Below are positions 1 to 7,153 of a DNA stretch of 15,867 nt, one piece after another (position 1 is the first letter of the stretch; every line of letters begins with the position of its first letter). Origin of the DNA: an uncultured Collinsella sp. (GTDB taxonomy: Bacteria; Actinomycetota; Coriobacteriia; Coriobacteriales; Coriobacteriaceae). The DNA is taken from contig UQUX01000034.1 in NCBI GenBank assembly GCA_900544425.1, positions 1-15,867 of the forward strand, in the 5' to 3' direction. Both the position numbers and the translations under genes were made by a program. Under the pieces are notes generated by a model, which did not search any database, had not been told where the DNA came from, and saw only the letters and a program-made list of their open reading frames with translations.

Positions 1-1031
1 CCGGGCCCGCCGTTGGGAATCGCGCGGAAGTCGTCGCGCCCGCGGTCCTTTTGCCCGTGCAGGTTAAAGCCGCAGTGGTCGGTCGCGATCGTATCGATCT
101 CGCCGGCCACAAGCGCCTCGCGCAGTGCCGCACGGTCGCCCGCATGGCGCAGCGGCGGGCTCATCACATATTTGGCGCCCGCAAAGCCGTCCTCGCCCTG
201 CTCCAAATAGCACGTATCGTCGAGCATCAGATACTGAGGGCAGGTCTCGACATAGATATTCTTCTGCCCGCGCGCCTTGGCGGCACGGATGGCCTCGAGC
301 CCCAGCTTGGTCGAAAGGTGAACCACGTTGACCGGTACGTCGCCGGCCAGGTGCGCCAGATATAGCAGGCGGCTCACTGCCTCGGCCTCGCACACGTCCG
401 GACGGCTGAGCGCGTGGCCCTCGGGCCCGTGGATACCTTGCTCAAACACGCGCTTCTGCAGCTCATTCACCAGCGTGCCGTTCTCGCAATGCACGCACAG
501 TATGCCGCCAATATGCTTGAGCTCCTCGAGCACCTCGAGCGTCTCGGCATCGTCCAGGCGCAGGTGGTCATAGGCAAAGTAGGTCTTAAACGACGATACG
601 CCCGCCTCGCGCATGGCCAAAAGGTCGGCGCGGTTGCGCTCGTTCCACTCGGCGAGTGCCATATGAAAGGCGTAGTTTGCCGTGCAGGTGCCGTCGGCGC
701 GGCGATGCCACTCGGCCAAGGCATCGGGCATGGTCACGCCACGATCGGCCGTCGCGTAGTCCACGATGGTCGTCGTACCGCCGCAGACAGCCGCGCGCGT
801 GCCGGTCTCAAAGCTATCGGCTGTCCAATCCATGCCGGTCCAGCACTGCATGTGTGTGTGGCCGTCGATAAAGCCGGGAAACACCCAGCAGCCCGCGGCA
901 TCCTCGACGGTATCGCCCTCGGCCGGCTCAATCGCCGCGGCGATCCGCACGATCTTATCGCCCTCCATGGCAAGATCGGCGCGGCGAAGCCCCTGGGGCG
1001 TCACGAGCGCGCCGTTTTTGATGATGATCAT
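1..1031 (-). CDS. hyuA: Hydantoinase / dihydropyrimidinase (HyuA-like), C-terminus beyond the window
   Basis: Zinc amidohydrolase that opens hydantoin- or dihydropyrimidine-type rings in the cytoplasm. 343 codons are visible; the family is usually about 450-480 residues, so roughly a quarter lies past the left edge. The metal-site residues of the family are all seen: HTH in GFIDGHTHMQ (H58, H60), the lysine normally carboxylated in SSFKTYFAY (K149), H181 in CVHCENG, H238 in NVVHLST and D318 in ATDHCGF. The start is ATG at 1029-1031 with an AAGGAG Shine-Dalgarno 6 bases upstream, which begins within the mocA stop codon, so the two genes are probably translationally coupled. Neighbours match the E. 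coli ygeW-ygeX-ygeY-hyuA-yqeA-ygfJ set. The substrate is not shown by sequence; a hydantoin-type purine breakdown product is inferred from context. Allantoinase is an alternative, less likely given the neighbours. Confidence 0.93.
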   Translation of the reverse strand, partial: MIIIKNGALVTPQGLRRADLAMEGDKIVRIAAAIEPAEGDTVEDAAGCWVFPGFIDGHTHMQCWTGMDWTADSFETGTRAAVCGGTTTIVDYATADRGVTMPDALAEWHRRADGTCTANYAFHMALAEWNERNRADLLAMREAGVSSFKTYFAYDHLRLDDAETLEVLEELKHIGGILCVHCENGTLVNELQKRVFEQGIHGPEGHALSRPDVCEAEAVSRLLYLAHLAGDVPVNVVHLSTKLGLEAIRAAKARGQKNIYVETCPQYLMLDDTCYLEQGEDGFAGAKYVMSPPLRHAGDRAALREALVAGEIDTIATDHCGFNLHGQKDRGRDDFRAIPNGGP

Positions 1032-1040
1032 AATTGCTCC

Positions 1041-1655
1041 TTATTGATTTATGCAGTTGGCCACGCGATCAAAATACGAGCAGGCGGCGATATGCTCCGC
1101 TATGCGTCGCTGTCCCTTGGCGGTATCGACATCCCACAGCTCGTAGGCACGCGCCTCGACCAGCACCACGTCGGTACGCTCCTTGAGGATCGAACCGCCG
1201 CCGTCCTTGCCCTCAAGACGCATGAGCGCATCGAACAGTTCCGCCGGAAAGAGCACCGGGCTCGAAGGCTCACCGTTGCACGCAAGACGCACCGGATGCT
1301 TGCGGCCACACTCGTCAAATGCACGAACCATAGCCTCAAAAGAATCCGAACTCACGAGCGGCTGGTCGCCCGGCAAAAAGAGGTAGCCTTTCCAGTTGCG
1401 TTCGACTCCCCACGAAAGGCCCGCACGGACGCTTTCGCTGCGCAGCTCGCCATCGTGCAGCACGCACGGGCAATGCTTGTCCTCACAAATCCGGGCGACC
1501 TCGGGCCAACGCGTCGAAACCACGACATCGAAGCCCTGGGGAACCGAATCGATGGTCCGGGCAATCAGCGGCTCGCCATAGATATCGGCGAGCATCTTGT
1601 TGGAGCCAAACCGCTTGCCCTCGCCCGAGGCCATAATCACGCAACCGAGTTTCAT
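1041..1655 (-). CDS. mocA: Molybdenum cofactor cytidylyltransferase-like protein (MocA/YgfJ family)
   Basis: Nucleotidyltransferase of the MobA/MocA fold, 204 residues, the usual family size. MocA transfers CMP from CTP to molybdopterin, giving the cofactor of xanthine-dehydrogenase-type hydroxylases. The N-terminal nucleotide loop is seen as ASGEGKRFGSNKML (residues 9-22), followed by a Mg-binding LPGDQP at 94-99, where MobA/MocA enzymes carry their catalytic Asp, and a conserved GEPSSPVLF segment. The frame is open further upstream to 1775, but the ATG at 1653-1655 is preferred: it begins the fold (MKLGCVIMAS) and is preceded by GGGGAGG and a closer GGAG. It is separated from arcC by 177 bases containing a hairpin and followed by hyuA after 9 bases. 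Its presence implies that a molybdenum hydroxylase is encoded nearby, probably off the left edge. A nucleotidyltransferase with another substrate cannot be excluded. Confidence 0.85.
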   Translation of the reverse strand: MKLGCVIMASGEGKRFGSNKMLADIYGEPLIARTIDSVPQGFDVVVSTRWPEVARICEDKHCPCVLHDGELRSESVRAGLSWGVERNWKGYLFLPGDQPLVSSDSFEAMVRAFDECGRKHPVRLACNGEPSSPVLFPAELFDALMRLEGKDGGGSILKERTDVVLVEARAYELWDVDTAKGQRRIAEHIAACSYFDRVANCINQ

Positions 1656-1782
1656 CTCCGCAAACCTCCCCTGGCCACCTTGGACACCATAGTTGCTATA
1701 CCCACCATACCAAGCTCGCACTCCGTCAGAACAGGCATGCGCTCGTTTTCCAGCGAACGCCCCTTGGCTCTCCATAGCACAA

Positions 1783-1815
1783 AGGAGGGCACCCCGCGAC
1801 GCAGGGCACCCTCCT
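1783..1815 (-). terminator. Hairpin downstream of arcC, probable weak terminator or attenuator
   Basis: Arms 1804-1815 and 1783-1794 pair over 12 positions around a 9-base loop. In the minus-strand transcript all 12 positions pair, including two G-U wobbles; on the plus strand those two positions are A/C mismatches. This asymmetry suggests the RNA works in the direction of the operon. The stem begins 17 bases past the arcC stop. Only TT follows before mixed sequence, so termination is probably partial, reducing transcription into mocA-hyuA. Confidence 0.5.
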
Positions 1816-1832
1816 CAATGGTGCAGATATGC

Positions 1833-2783
1833 CTACTCAGCGTCGCCGGTAAACGTGGTACCGGTCTTGCCAGCAAGGCCATCGCGCGCCTTCTCGAGCA
1901 GCGTGATGAGCGCCGTGCGGCCCGGCTTGCTCTCGGCAAATGTCGAGACTGCCTGGACCTTGGGCAGCATGGAGCCGCGACCGAACTCGTTGGCCTCGGA
2001 CAGACGCTTTACGTCAGCCGCGGTCAGCGTGTCGAGCCACTGCTCGTGGTCGGTGCCAAAGCCAATGGCAACCTTCTCCACGGCCGTCAGGATGATCAGG
2101 GCATCGGCATCGAGCTGTTCGGCGAGCTTCTCGGCCGCAAAGTCCTTATCGATGACGGCGGCAGCGCCCTTAAGGTGGTTGCCCTGGGCCTTGGTGACGG
2201 GAATGCCACCGCCGCCGCAGGAGATCACCACATGGTTGGACTCGACGAGCGACTTAATGGTGTCGAGCTCGACGATGTTCACGGGCTTGGGCGAGGCAAC
2301 CACGCGACGGAAGCCCTGCTTCTCGTCGTGGATGAACTGATAGCCGCGATCGGCCTCCAGCTCCTTGGCCTCGGCCTCGCTCATCCACGGACCGATCGGC
2401 TTGACCGGGTCGGCAAAGGCCGGATCGTCCGCCGCAACCTCGACCTGGGTGAGCACGGTGGCGACACCCTTGTCGATATTGCGGTCGAGCATTTCCTCGC
2501 GCAGCGCATTTTGCAGGTCATAGCCAATGTAGCCCTGGCTCATGGCGCCGCAAACGGACAAGGGGCAGGGAACGTACTTCTGAGGATTAGAGCGCGTGAG
2601 CTCAGCCATCGCGTTGGCGATCATGCCCACCTGGGGACCGTTGCCATGCACGACGACGACCTCGTTGCCCTCCTCGATCAGGTCGACGATAGCCTTGGAA
2701 GTCGTCTTGACGGCCTCCATCTGCTCGGGAAGGTTGGCGCCGAGGGCGTTTCCGCCCAGGGCGACAACGATACGCTTAGCCAT
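1833..2783 (-). CDS. arcC: Carbamate kinase (ArcC / YqeA type)
   Basis: Converts carbamoyl phosphate and ADP to ATP, ammonia and CO2; 316 residues, the normal length of the amino-acid-kinase-fold carbamate kinases. Visible signatures in order: VVALGGNALG near the N-terminus, VHGNGPQVG at 45-53, SCGGGGIPV at 188-196, AAVIDKDFAA at 208-217 and GRGSMLPKV at 268-276. It starts 14 bases after the ygeW stop with only a weak Shine-Dalgarno (CTGAGA), so translation probably depends on ribosomes ending ygeW. Pairing with a carbamoyltransferase is the classic ATP-yielding arrangement, as in the arginine deiminase pathway. Here the ygeX/ygeY/hyuA neighbours instead point to purine-derived carbamoyl groups, as for E. 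coli yqeA. The product call is firm; the pathway is inferred from context. Confidence 0.95.
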   Translation of the reverse strand: MAKRIVVALGGNALGANLPEQMEAVKTTSKAIVDLIEEGNEVVVVHGNGPQVGMIANAMAELTRSNPQKYVPCPLSVCGAMSQGYIGYDLQNALREEMLDRNIDKGVATVLTQVEVAADDPAFADPVKPIGPWMSEAEAKELEADRGYQFIHDEKQGFRRVVASPKPVNIVELDTIKSLVESNHVVISCGGGGIPVTKAQGNHLKGAAAVIDKDFAAEKLAEQLDADALIILTAVEKVAIGFGTDHEQWLDTLTAADVKRLSEANEFGRGSMLPKVQAVSTFAESKPGRTALITLLEKARDGLAGKTGTTFTGDAE

Positions 2784-2797
2784 TTCTCAGCCCGGCT

Positions 2798-4000
2798 TTA
2801 GGCCTGGAGCCAACGGGCGGTGTTGCGCTCGTCGAGGGCCTTGAGGGTAGCGGCGGGATCGGCAACCTTCTGCAGGAACATCATGGCAGCGATGGCGTAC
2901 GGCTTGTAGCTGGCCTCCTTGTACATGCCCACGCGGTGCATGTCGAAGACGTCGGCGTTAACCTCGCCGTGCTCGCAGGAGACACCGGAGATGTCGGCGG
3001 GCAGCGGGTGCATAAAGATGGTGTCCTGGCCGTTGGCAGTCTTCTCCATGAGCTCGGTCGTGGAGCACCAGTCCTGGTGGGTGGCGTTCTGGGCGAGCAG
3101 CTCCTTCTCGAGCGCAGCGATGCCGGCGTCGTCGCCCTCGGCGTACAGATTGGTACGCTTCTCCATGGCGGCAAACGGAGCCCAGCTCTTGGGGATCACG
3201 ATGTCGGCGCCCTCGAAGGCCTCGGCCATGGTGTTGACCTGCTTAAAGGTGGTGCCGGACTCGGCGGCATAGCCCTTGGCGCGCTCGACGACCTCGGGCA
3301 TGAGGTCGTAGCCCTCGGGGTGAGCCAGGGTGACGTCCATGCCAAAGCGGGGCAGCAGGCTGATCAGCGACTGCGGGCAGGACAGCGGCTTGCCGTAAGA
3401 GGGCGAATAGGCCCAGGTGACGGCAACCTTCTTGCCCTTGAGGTTCTCGAGGCCACCAAACTCGTTGATGAGGTAGAGCATGTCGGCAGAGGACTGCGTG
3501 GGGTGGTCGGAATCGGACTGCAGGGAGATGAGCGTGGGACGGTGATCCAGAACGCCGTCCTCGTAAGCCTGCTGCACGGACTCGGAGACCTCGGCCATGT
3601 AGGCGTCGCCCTTGCCGATGTACATGTCGTCGCGGATGCCGATGACGTCGGCCATGAAGGAGATCATGGTAGCGGTCTCGCGGACGGTCTCGCCGTGAGC
3701 GATCTGGGACTTCTTCTCGTCCAGGTCCTGCAGCTCAAGGCCGAGCAGGTTGGCGGCCTTAGAGAAAGAGAAGCGCGTACGGGTGGAGTTGTCGCGGAAC
3801 AGGGAGACGGCCAGGCCCGAGTCGAAGATCTTGGACGAGACGTTGTTCTCGCGCAGCTCGCGCAGGGCGTCGGCGACGATGTAGAGAGCCTTGAGCTCAT
3901 CGGTGGTCTTGTCCCAGGTGTGCAGGAAGTCGCTGCCGTACATACCCTTAAAATCGAGGCCGTTCAGCTGCTCGACGAGCTCGGTAAACTTGGCGTCCAT
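2798..4000 (-). CDS. ygeW: Knotted carbamoyltransferase YgeW
   Basis: Member of the aspartate/ornithine carbamoyltransferase superfamily, 400 residues, as expected for YgeW. The carbamoyl-phosphate-binding motif is seen as NSTRTRFSF (STRTR at 72-76), the second phosphate-site motif as SDHPTQSSAD (HPTQ at 166-169) and the C-terminal motif as MHPLPADIS (HPLPADI at 331-337). The frame is open for 62 more codons upstream, but the ATG at 3998-4000 is chosen because it follows AAAGGA by 8 bases and begins the YgeW-like sequence. The real YgeW substrate is not settled by sequence; a ureido or diaminopropionate-type intermediate of purine breakdown is the current idea for this cluster. It lies 201 bases after ygeY, across a spacer with two hairpins, and is almost joined to carbamate kinase, which would use its carbamoyl phosphate. 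Confidence 0.94.
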   Translation of the reverse strand: MDAKFTELVEQLNGLDFKGMYGSDFLHTWDKTTDELKALYIVADALRELRENNVSSKIFDSGLAVSLFRDNSTRTRFSFSKAANLLGLELQDLDEKKSQIAHGETVRETATMISFMADVIGIRDDMYIGKGDAYMAEVSESVQQAYEDGVLDHRPTLISLQSDSDHPTQSSADMLYLINEFGGLENLKGKKVAVTWAYSPSYGKPLSCPQSLISLLPRFGMDVTLAHPEGYDLMPEVVERAKGYAAESGTTFKQVNTMAEAFEGADIVIPKSWAPFAAMEKRTNLYAEGDDAGIAALEKELLAQNATHQDWCSTTELMEKTANGQDTIFMHPLPADISGVSCEHGEVNADVFDMHRVGMYKEASYKPYAIAAMMFLQKVADPAATLKALDERNTARWLQA

Positions 4001-4201
4001 GTAAATGTCCTTTCTAAAGGTGAAACGATCACAATGAGTAGATGTGCTCCGGCATGCGCGTGTGGCTAGAACATGCAGAGCACCATGACGAGGACCCGCC
4101 ACCGTTGAGGAAGCATGGGAGATAACGACCGCGGGCCCCAAGTCAACAGGGAGCGCCGGGGACACGAGCGGCCCCCGGCTCAACAAAATCGAGGAATGGG
4201 A
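4001..4201 (-). promoter_or_regulatory. Structured spacer between ygeY and ygeW with two hairpins
   Basis: The largest gap in the operon. Hairpin A (4155-4161 with 4173-4179) has a perfect 7-bp GC stem (GCCGGGG/CCCCGGC) with an 11-base loop, just past the ygeY stop. Hairpin B (4044-4056 with 4072-4083) pairs GTGCTC/GAGCAC and GCATG/CATGC around a small asymmetric bulge. Neither is followed by a U tract. On the minus strand a TTGACT box (4141-4146) with only a poor -10 match about 16 bases on is a weak internal promoter candidate. Likely roles are mRNA processing or stability, or differential expression of ygeW-arcC; this is inference. Confidence 0.4.
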
Positions 4202-5587
4202 CTAATCGATCTTGTTGTTGGTCAGACCGGCGCGGAACACGGTGGCGTCGCCATCGGCCTGGCTCGGATCGTAGAGGTTCAGGGCAGCCACGTACATGGC
4301 GGCAGCGGTGACCAGGTCATCCTTGTAGGTGACCTCGTTGGGGGCGTGAGCCTGAGACTCGGCACCCGGGCCAAAGCCCACGCAGGGGATGCCGTAACGG
4401 CCCTGGATGGAGACGCAGTTCGTGGAGAAGGTCCACTTGTCGCACAGCGGGCGACCGGTGCGCTTGTCCATGCTGGGCTCGCAGCCGATGCGCTCGTCAC
4501 CAAACATGGCCTTGTGGGCGTCGACGAGGGCCTTGACGTGCGGAGCGGTCTCCTTGTTGATCCACGTGGGGAAGTAAGCCTCGGTCTCGTAGACCTCGCC
4601 GGTCCAGGACGGACGGTCGTACATGTACATGGAAACCTTCACGTCGTCGCCGTACTTCTTGGCGGCCGGCAGGTTGCGGATCTCGTCCAGGCAGGACTCC
4701 CAGGTCTCGCCGGCGGTCATGCGACGGTCGATGGAGATGGCGCAGGAGTCAGCGACGGCGCAACGGCTGGGGCTGGTGTAGAAGATCTGGCTGACGGTGC
4801 AGGTGCCGCGGCCCAGGAAGCGGGCGTCCTCGAAGTGCTCGGGGTTGTACTTGGGGTCGAGCATCTTGACGAGGCCCTTGATGTCGGTCGACTCGTCGCA
4901 GCCGTTGTTGTTGAGAGCGCGGACGTCGGCGATGATGTCGGCCATCTTGTAGATGGCGTTGTCGCCGCGGTCGGGAGCGGAGCCGTGGCAGGAGGTGCCG
5001 TGAACGTCGACGCGGATCTCCATGCGGCCGCGGTGACCGCGATAGATGCCACCGTCGGTGGGCTCGGTGGAAATGACGAACTCGGGCTTAATGCCGTCCT
5101 TGTTGTAGATGTACTGCCAGCACATGCCGTCGCAGTCCTCTTCCTGGACGGTACCGACGACCATGATCTTGTAGCCCTCGGGGATGAGGCCCATGTCTTT
5201 CATCATCTTGGCAGCGTAGGTAGCAGAAGCCATGCCACCCTCCTGGTCGGAGCCGCCGCGGCCGTAGATGATCTCGTCGGTCTCGTAGCCCTCATAGGGA
5301 TCGGCATCCCAGTTATCGATGTTGCCGATGCCGACGGTGTCGATGTGGGAGTCGATGGCGATGATCTTGTCGCCCTCGCCCATAAAGCCCATAACGTTGC
5401 CCAGGCCGTCGACCTTGACCTCGTCATAGCCAAGGCTCTCCATCTCGGCCTTGATGCAGGCGACAACCTCGCCCTCCTCGCAAGACTCAGAGGGATGCGA
5501 GATCATAGCGCGCAGGAAGCGAGTCATATCAGCACGATGAGACTCAGCAGCAGCCTTGATAGCGTCGAAATCGAGTTCTTTAGCCAT
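4202..5587 (-). CDS. ygeY: YgeY-family M20-type metallohydrolase
   Basis: Cytoplasmic dinuclear-zinc amidohydrolase/peptidase of the M20 family, 461 residues, matching the YgeY group that databases call a selenium-metabolism-linked hydrolase. Metal and catalytic residues are visible: IDSHIDTVG (H81, D83), GRGGSDQEGG (D114), TVQEEDCDG (E149 general base, E150 ligand), ISTEPTDGG (E175) and the C-terminal AHAPNE with H414. The middle part (about 190-310, from GHRGRMEIRVDVHG) fits the M20 dimerisation domain. The ATG at 5585-5587 has AAAGG 9 bases upstream. Its place between ygeX and ygeW suggests that it trims an amide or ureido intermediate to supply the diaminopropionate used by YgeX. The fold and family are secure; the exact substrate is inferred. 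Confidence 0.94.
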   Translation of the reverse strand: MAKELDFDAIKAAAESHRADMTRFLRAMISHPSESCEEGEVVACIKAEMESLGYDEVKVDGLGNVMGFMGEGDKIIAIDSHIDTVGIGNIDNWDADPYEGYETDEIIYGRGGSDQEGGMASATYAAKMMKDMGLIPEGYKIMVVGTVQEEDCDGMCWQYIYNKDGIKPEFVISTEPTDGGIYRGHRGRMEIRVDVHGTSCHGSAPDRGDNAIYKMADIIADVRALNNNGCDESTDIKGLVKMLDPKYNPEHFEDARFLGRGTCTVSQIFYTSPSRCAVADSCAISIDRRMTAGETWESCLDEIRNLPAAKKYGDDVKVSMYMYDRPSWTGEVYETEAYFPTWINKETAPHVKALVDAHKAMFGDERIGCEPSMDKRTGRPLCDKWTFSTNCVSIQGRYGIPCVGFGPGAESQAHAPNEVTYKDDLVTAAAMYVAALNLYDPSQADGDATVFRAGLTNNKID

Positions 5588-5627
5588 TGTTCATAACCTT
5601 TCAAACGAAGGAATCTACCTGTGAGGT

Positions 5628-5654
5628 GGCGGAGCGATACCTATTTACTCCGCC
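5628..5654 (-). other. Intercistronic hairpin between ygeX and ygeY
   Basis: Perfect 7-bp inverted repeat GGCGGAG (5628-5634) / CTCCGCC (5648-5654) with a 13-base loop, starting 7 bases after the ygeX stop. No U tract follows in the minus-strand transcript, so a role in mRNA processing or partial read-through control is more likely than true termination. Confidence 0.4.
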
Positions 5655-5661
5655 CCAACGA

Positions 5662-6876
5662 TTAGCAAGTGGGGTATTCGCCTTCCCAGACGATGCGACG
5701 GTACTGATCCGGATCCGTGTCGCCCTCGGTGGAGAAGCAGAGCACGGAGCTCGTCTTGTCCAGGCCGATGAGCTCCTTGAGCTCGGCGTACTCGGGATCG
5801 AGCATGAGGGTCTCGACCAGGCCGGTGGTCACAGCGCCGGACTCGCCGGAGATGACGCGCGGGTCGCCCTTCTCGGGGGCGCCTAGGGTGCGCATGCCGC
5901 GAGCGGTGACCCAGTCGGGGCAGGACACGAAGGCGGTAGCGTGGTTGCGCAGGATATCCCAGCCCAGGATATTGGGCTCGCCACAGCACAGGCCGGCCAT
6001 GATGGAGGGCATGTCGCCGTCCACGATGCGCGGGTCGCCGTCGCCGGCGGCAGCGCCCTTGTACAGGCAGGCGGCCGGAGCGCACTCGACCACGACGAAG
6101 GTGGGCGGGTTATCGGGATACAGGTTGGTGAAGTAGCCCACCACGGCGCCGGCGAGCGAACCCACGCCAGCCTGGACAAACACGTGCGTCGGGCGGTTGA
6201 TGGCCATCTCGCGCAGCTGCTCGGCAGCCTCGGAAGCCATGGTGCCGTAGCCCTCCATGATCCAAGACGGGATCTTCTCGTAGCCCTCCCAGGCGGTGTC
6301 CTGAACGATGACGCCGCGCTCGCAGGCGTCGGCCTCGGCGGCGGCCATGCGCACGCACTCGTCGTAGTTGACCTCTTCGATGGTCACCGTTGCGCCCTCG
6401 GCGGCGATGTTATCGAAGCGGGGCTTGGTGGAACCCTTGGGCATGTGAACGACGGCCTTCTGGCCCAGCTTGTTGGCAGCCCATGCCACGCCGCGGCCAT
6501 GATTGCCGTCGGTAGCGGTAAAGAAGGTGGCCTGGCCAAAGTCCTTGGCAAGCTGATCGGAGGTCAGGTAATCGAAGGTGCACTCGGCAACGTCCTTGCC
6601 GGTCTCGTCGGCAATGTAGTTGGCCATGGCAAACGAGCCGCCCAGGACCTTAAAGGCGTTGAGGCCAAAGCGATAGCTCTCGTCCTTAACGCACAGGTTG
6701 GACAGACCCAGGCGCGCGGCCTGGCCGTCCAGGCGGGCAAGCGGAGTGACGGTGTACTGGGGGAACGACTGGTGGAAGGCGCGGGCCTTCTTCACGTGGT
6801 CGAGGCTCATGATTCCCAAGTGCTTGTCATCGCTCTTGGGCATCGTGTTGCCCGCCCACTGGATCTTATCGGCCAT
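5662..6876 (-). CDS. ygeX: 2,3-diaminopropionate ammonia-lyase (YgeX / DpaL)
   Basis: PLP enzyme of fold type II that splits 2,3-diaminopropionate into pyruvate and two ammonia; 404 residues, close to the 398 of E. coli YgeX. The PLP lysine is seen in FGLNAFKVLGGS (K76), the catalytic acid in TATDGNHGRG (D123, matching E. coli D120) and the second acid in IVQDTAWEGYE (D193, matching D189). The phosphate-binding loop is seen as VQAGVGSLAGA (from about 224). The start ATG at 6874-6876 has a strong AAGGAG 8 bases upstream. It is the first gene of the minus-strand operon and faces a PAS/HTH regulator gene across a 277-base control region. It supplies the pyruvate end product of the pathway. The enzyme call is very firm. 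Confidence 0.96.
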   Translation of the reverse strand: MADKIQWAGNTMPKSDDKHLGIMSLDHVKKARAFHQSFPQYTVTPLARLDGQAARLGLSNLCVKDESYRFGLNAFKVLGGSFAMANYIADETGKDVAECTFDYLTSDQLAKDFGQATFFTATDGNHGRGVAWAANKLGQKAVVHMPKGSTKPRFDNIAAEGATVTIEEVNYDECVRMAAAEADACERGVIVQDTAWEGYEKIPSWIMEGYGTMASEAAEQLREMAINRPTHVFVQAGVGSLAGAVVGYFTNLYPDNPPTFVVVECAPAACLYKGAAAGDGDPRIVDGDMPSIMAGLCCGEPNILGWDILRNHATAFVSCPDWVTARGMRTLGAPEKGDPRVISGESGAVTTGLVETLMLDPEYAELKELIGLDKTSSVLCFSTEGDTDPDQYRRIVWEGEYPTC

Positions 6877-7153
6877 ACGGTGAACTCCTTAAGTTCTCTC
6901 TTGCCGGCCCCCGCATACGCGTTTCAGCCCGATCCCATTCACACGGCTGAACTTTTATGTGGATGCCAAACAAAAAGTTTGTTAGTAATGTTCTATCACA
7001 CTTTTTGATTGGCATACCTAACGAATTGTTTGTTGCCGTAATCGGTACTTTTTCGCCGCCGAACGGTCACACAACGCAGCGGCGCTTTCGTTATTTGCGA
7101 ACAGGTGTGGTTTATGGCACAGTGAGCCCAAACTAATTTTTAGGAAGGTACCC
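6877..7153. promoter_or_regulatory. Divergent control region between ygeX and the PAS/HTH regulator gene
   Basis: 277 bases with no gene, notably AT-rich in the middle compared with its surroundings. It must hold the promoters for both the catabolic operon and the regulator. Possible -10 boxes are CATAAA on the minus strand near 6957 and TATGGC on the plus strand near 7114, but neither has a convincing -35, so I do not fix start sites. The dyads at 6963-7034 are listed separately. A GC-rich CGCCGC/GCGGCG pair (7054-7059 and 7079-7084) lies nearer the regulator gene. Confidence 0.55.
6963..7034. repeat. Repeated AAC/GTT dyads, likely operator sites for the adjacent regulator
   Basis: Two 15-base near-copies, AACAAAAAGTTTGTT at 6969-6983 and AACGAATTGTTTGTT at 7020-7034, match at 12 of 15 positions and start 51 bases apart, close to five helical turns. 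Each has internal dyad character (AAC...GTT). A separate perfect 7-bp inverted repeat, ATGCCAA (6963-6969) / TTGGCAT (7009-7015), overlaps the first copy. Placement between divergent genes and helical phasing are typical of operators; binding by the neighbouring regulator is inferred. Confidence 0.5.

Noticed and set aside
1655..1775. N-terminal extension of the mocA frame
   Set aside because: The extra 40 residues do not resemble the nucleotidyltransferase fold, and the internal ATG has a good ribosome site directly before the conserved loop.
414..2801. Very long plus-strand open frame (795 codons) opposite hyuA, mocA and arcC
   Set aside because: It lies entirely across three well-supported minus-strand genes with intact active-site motifs; long antisense frames are expected where third codon positions are G/C-rich. 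No family motif is seen in its translation.
2936..4069. Long plus-strand frame opposite ygeW
   Set aside because: A Val/Gly/Leu-rich antisense shadow of the carbamoyltransferase gene with no ribosome site or motif.
4115..5596. Long plus-strand frame opposite ygeY
   Set aside because: Antisense shadow with repetitive GVDVGVDGDDLV-like composition, typical of mirrored GC-rich codons.
5941..7008. Long plus-strand frame opposite ygeX
   Set aside because: Antisense shadow of a PLP enzyme gene with all catalytic residues; no independent support.
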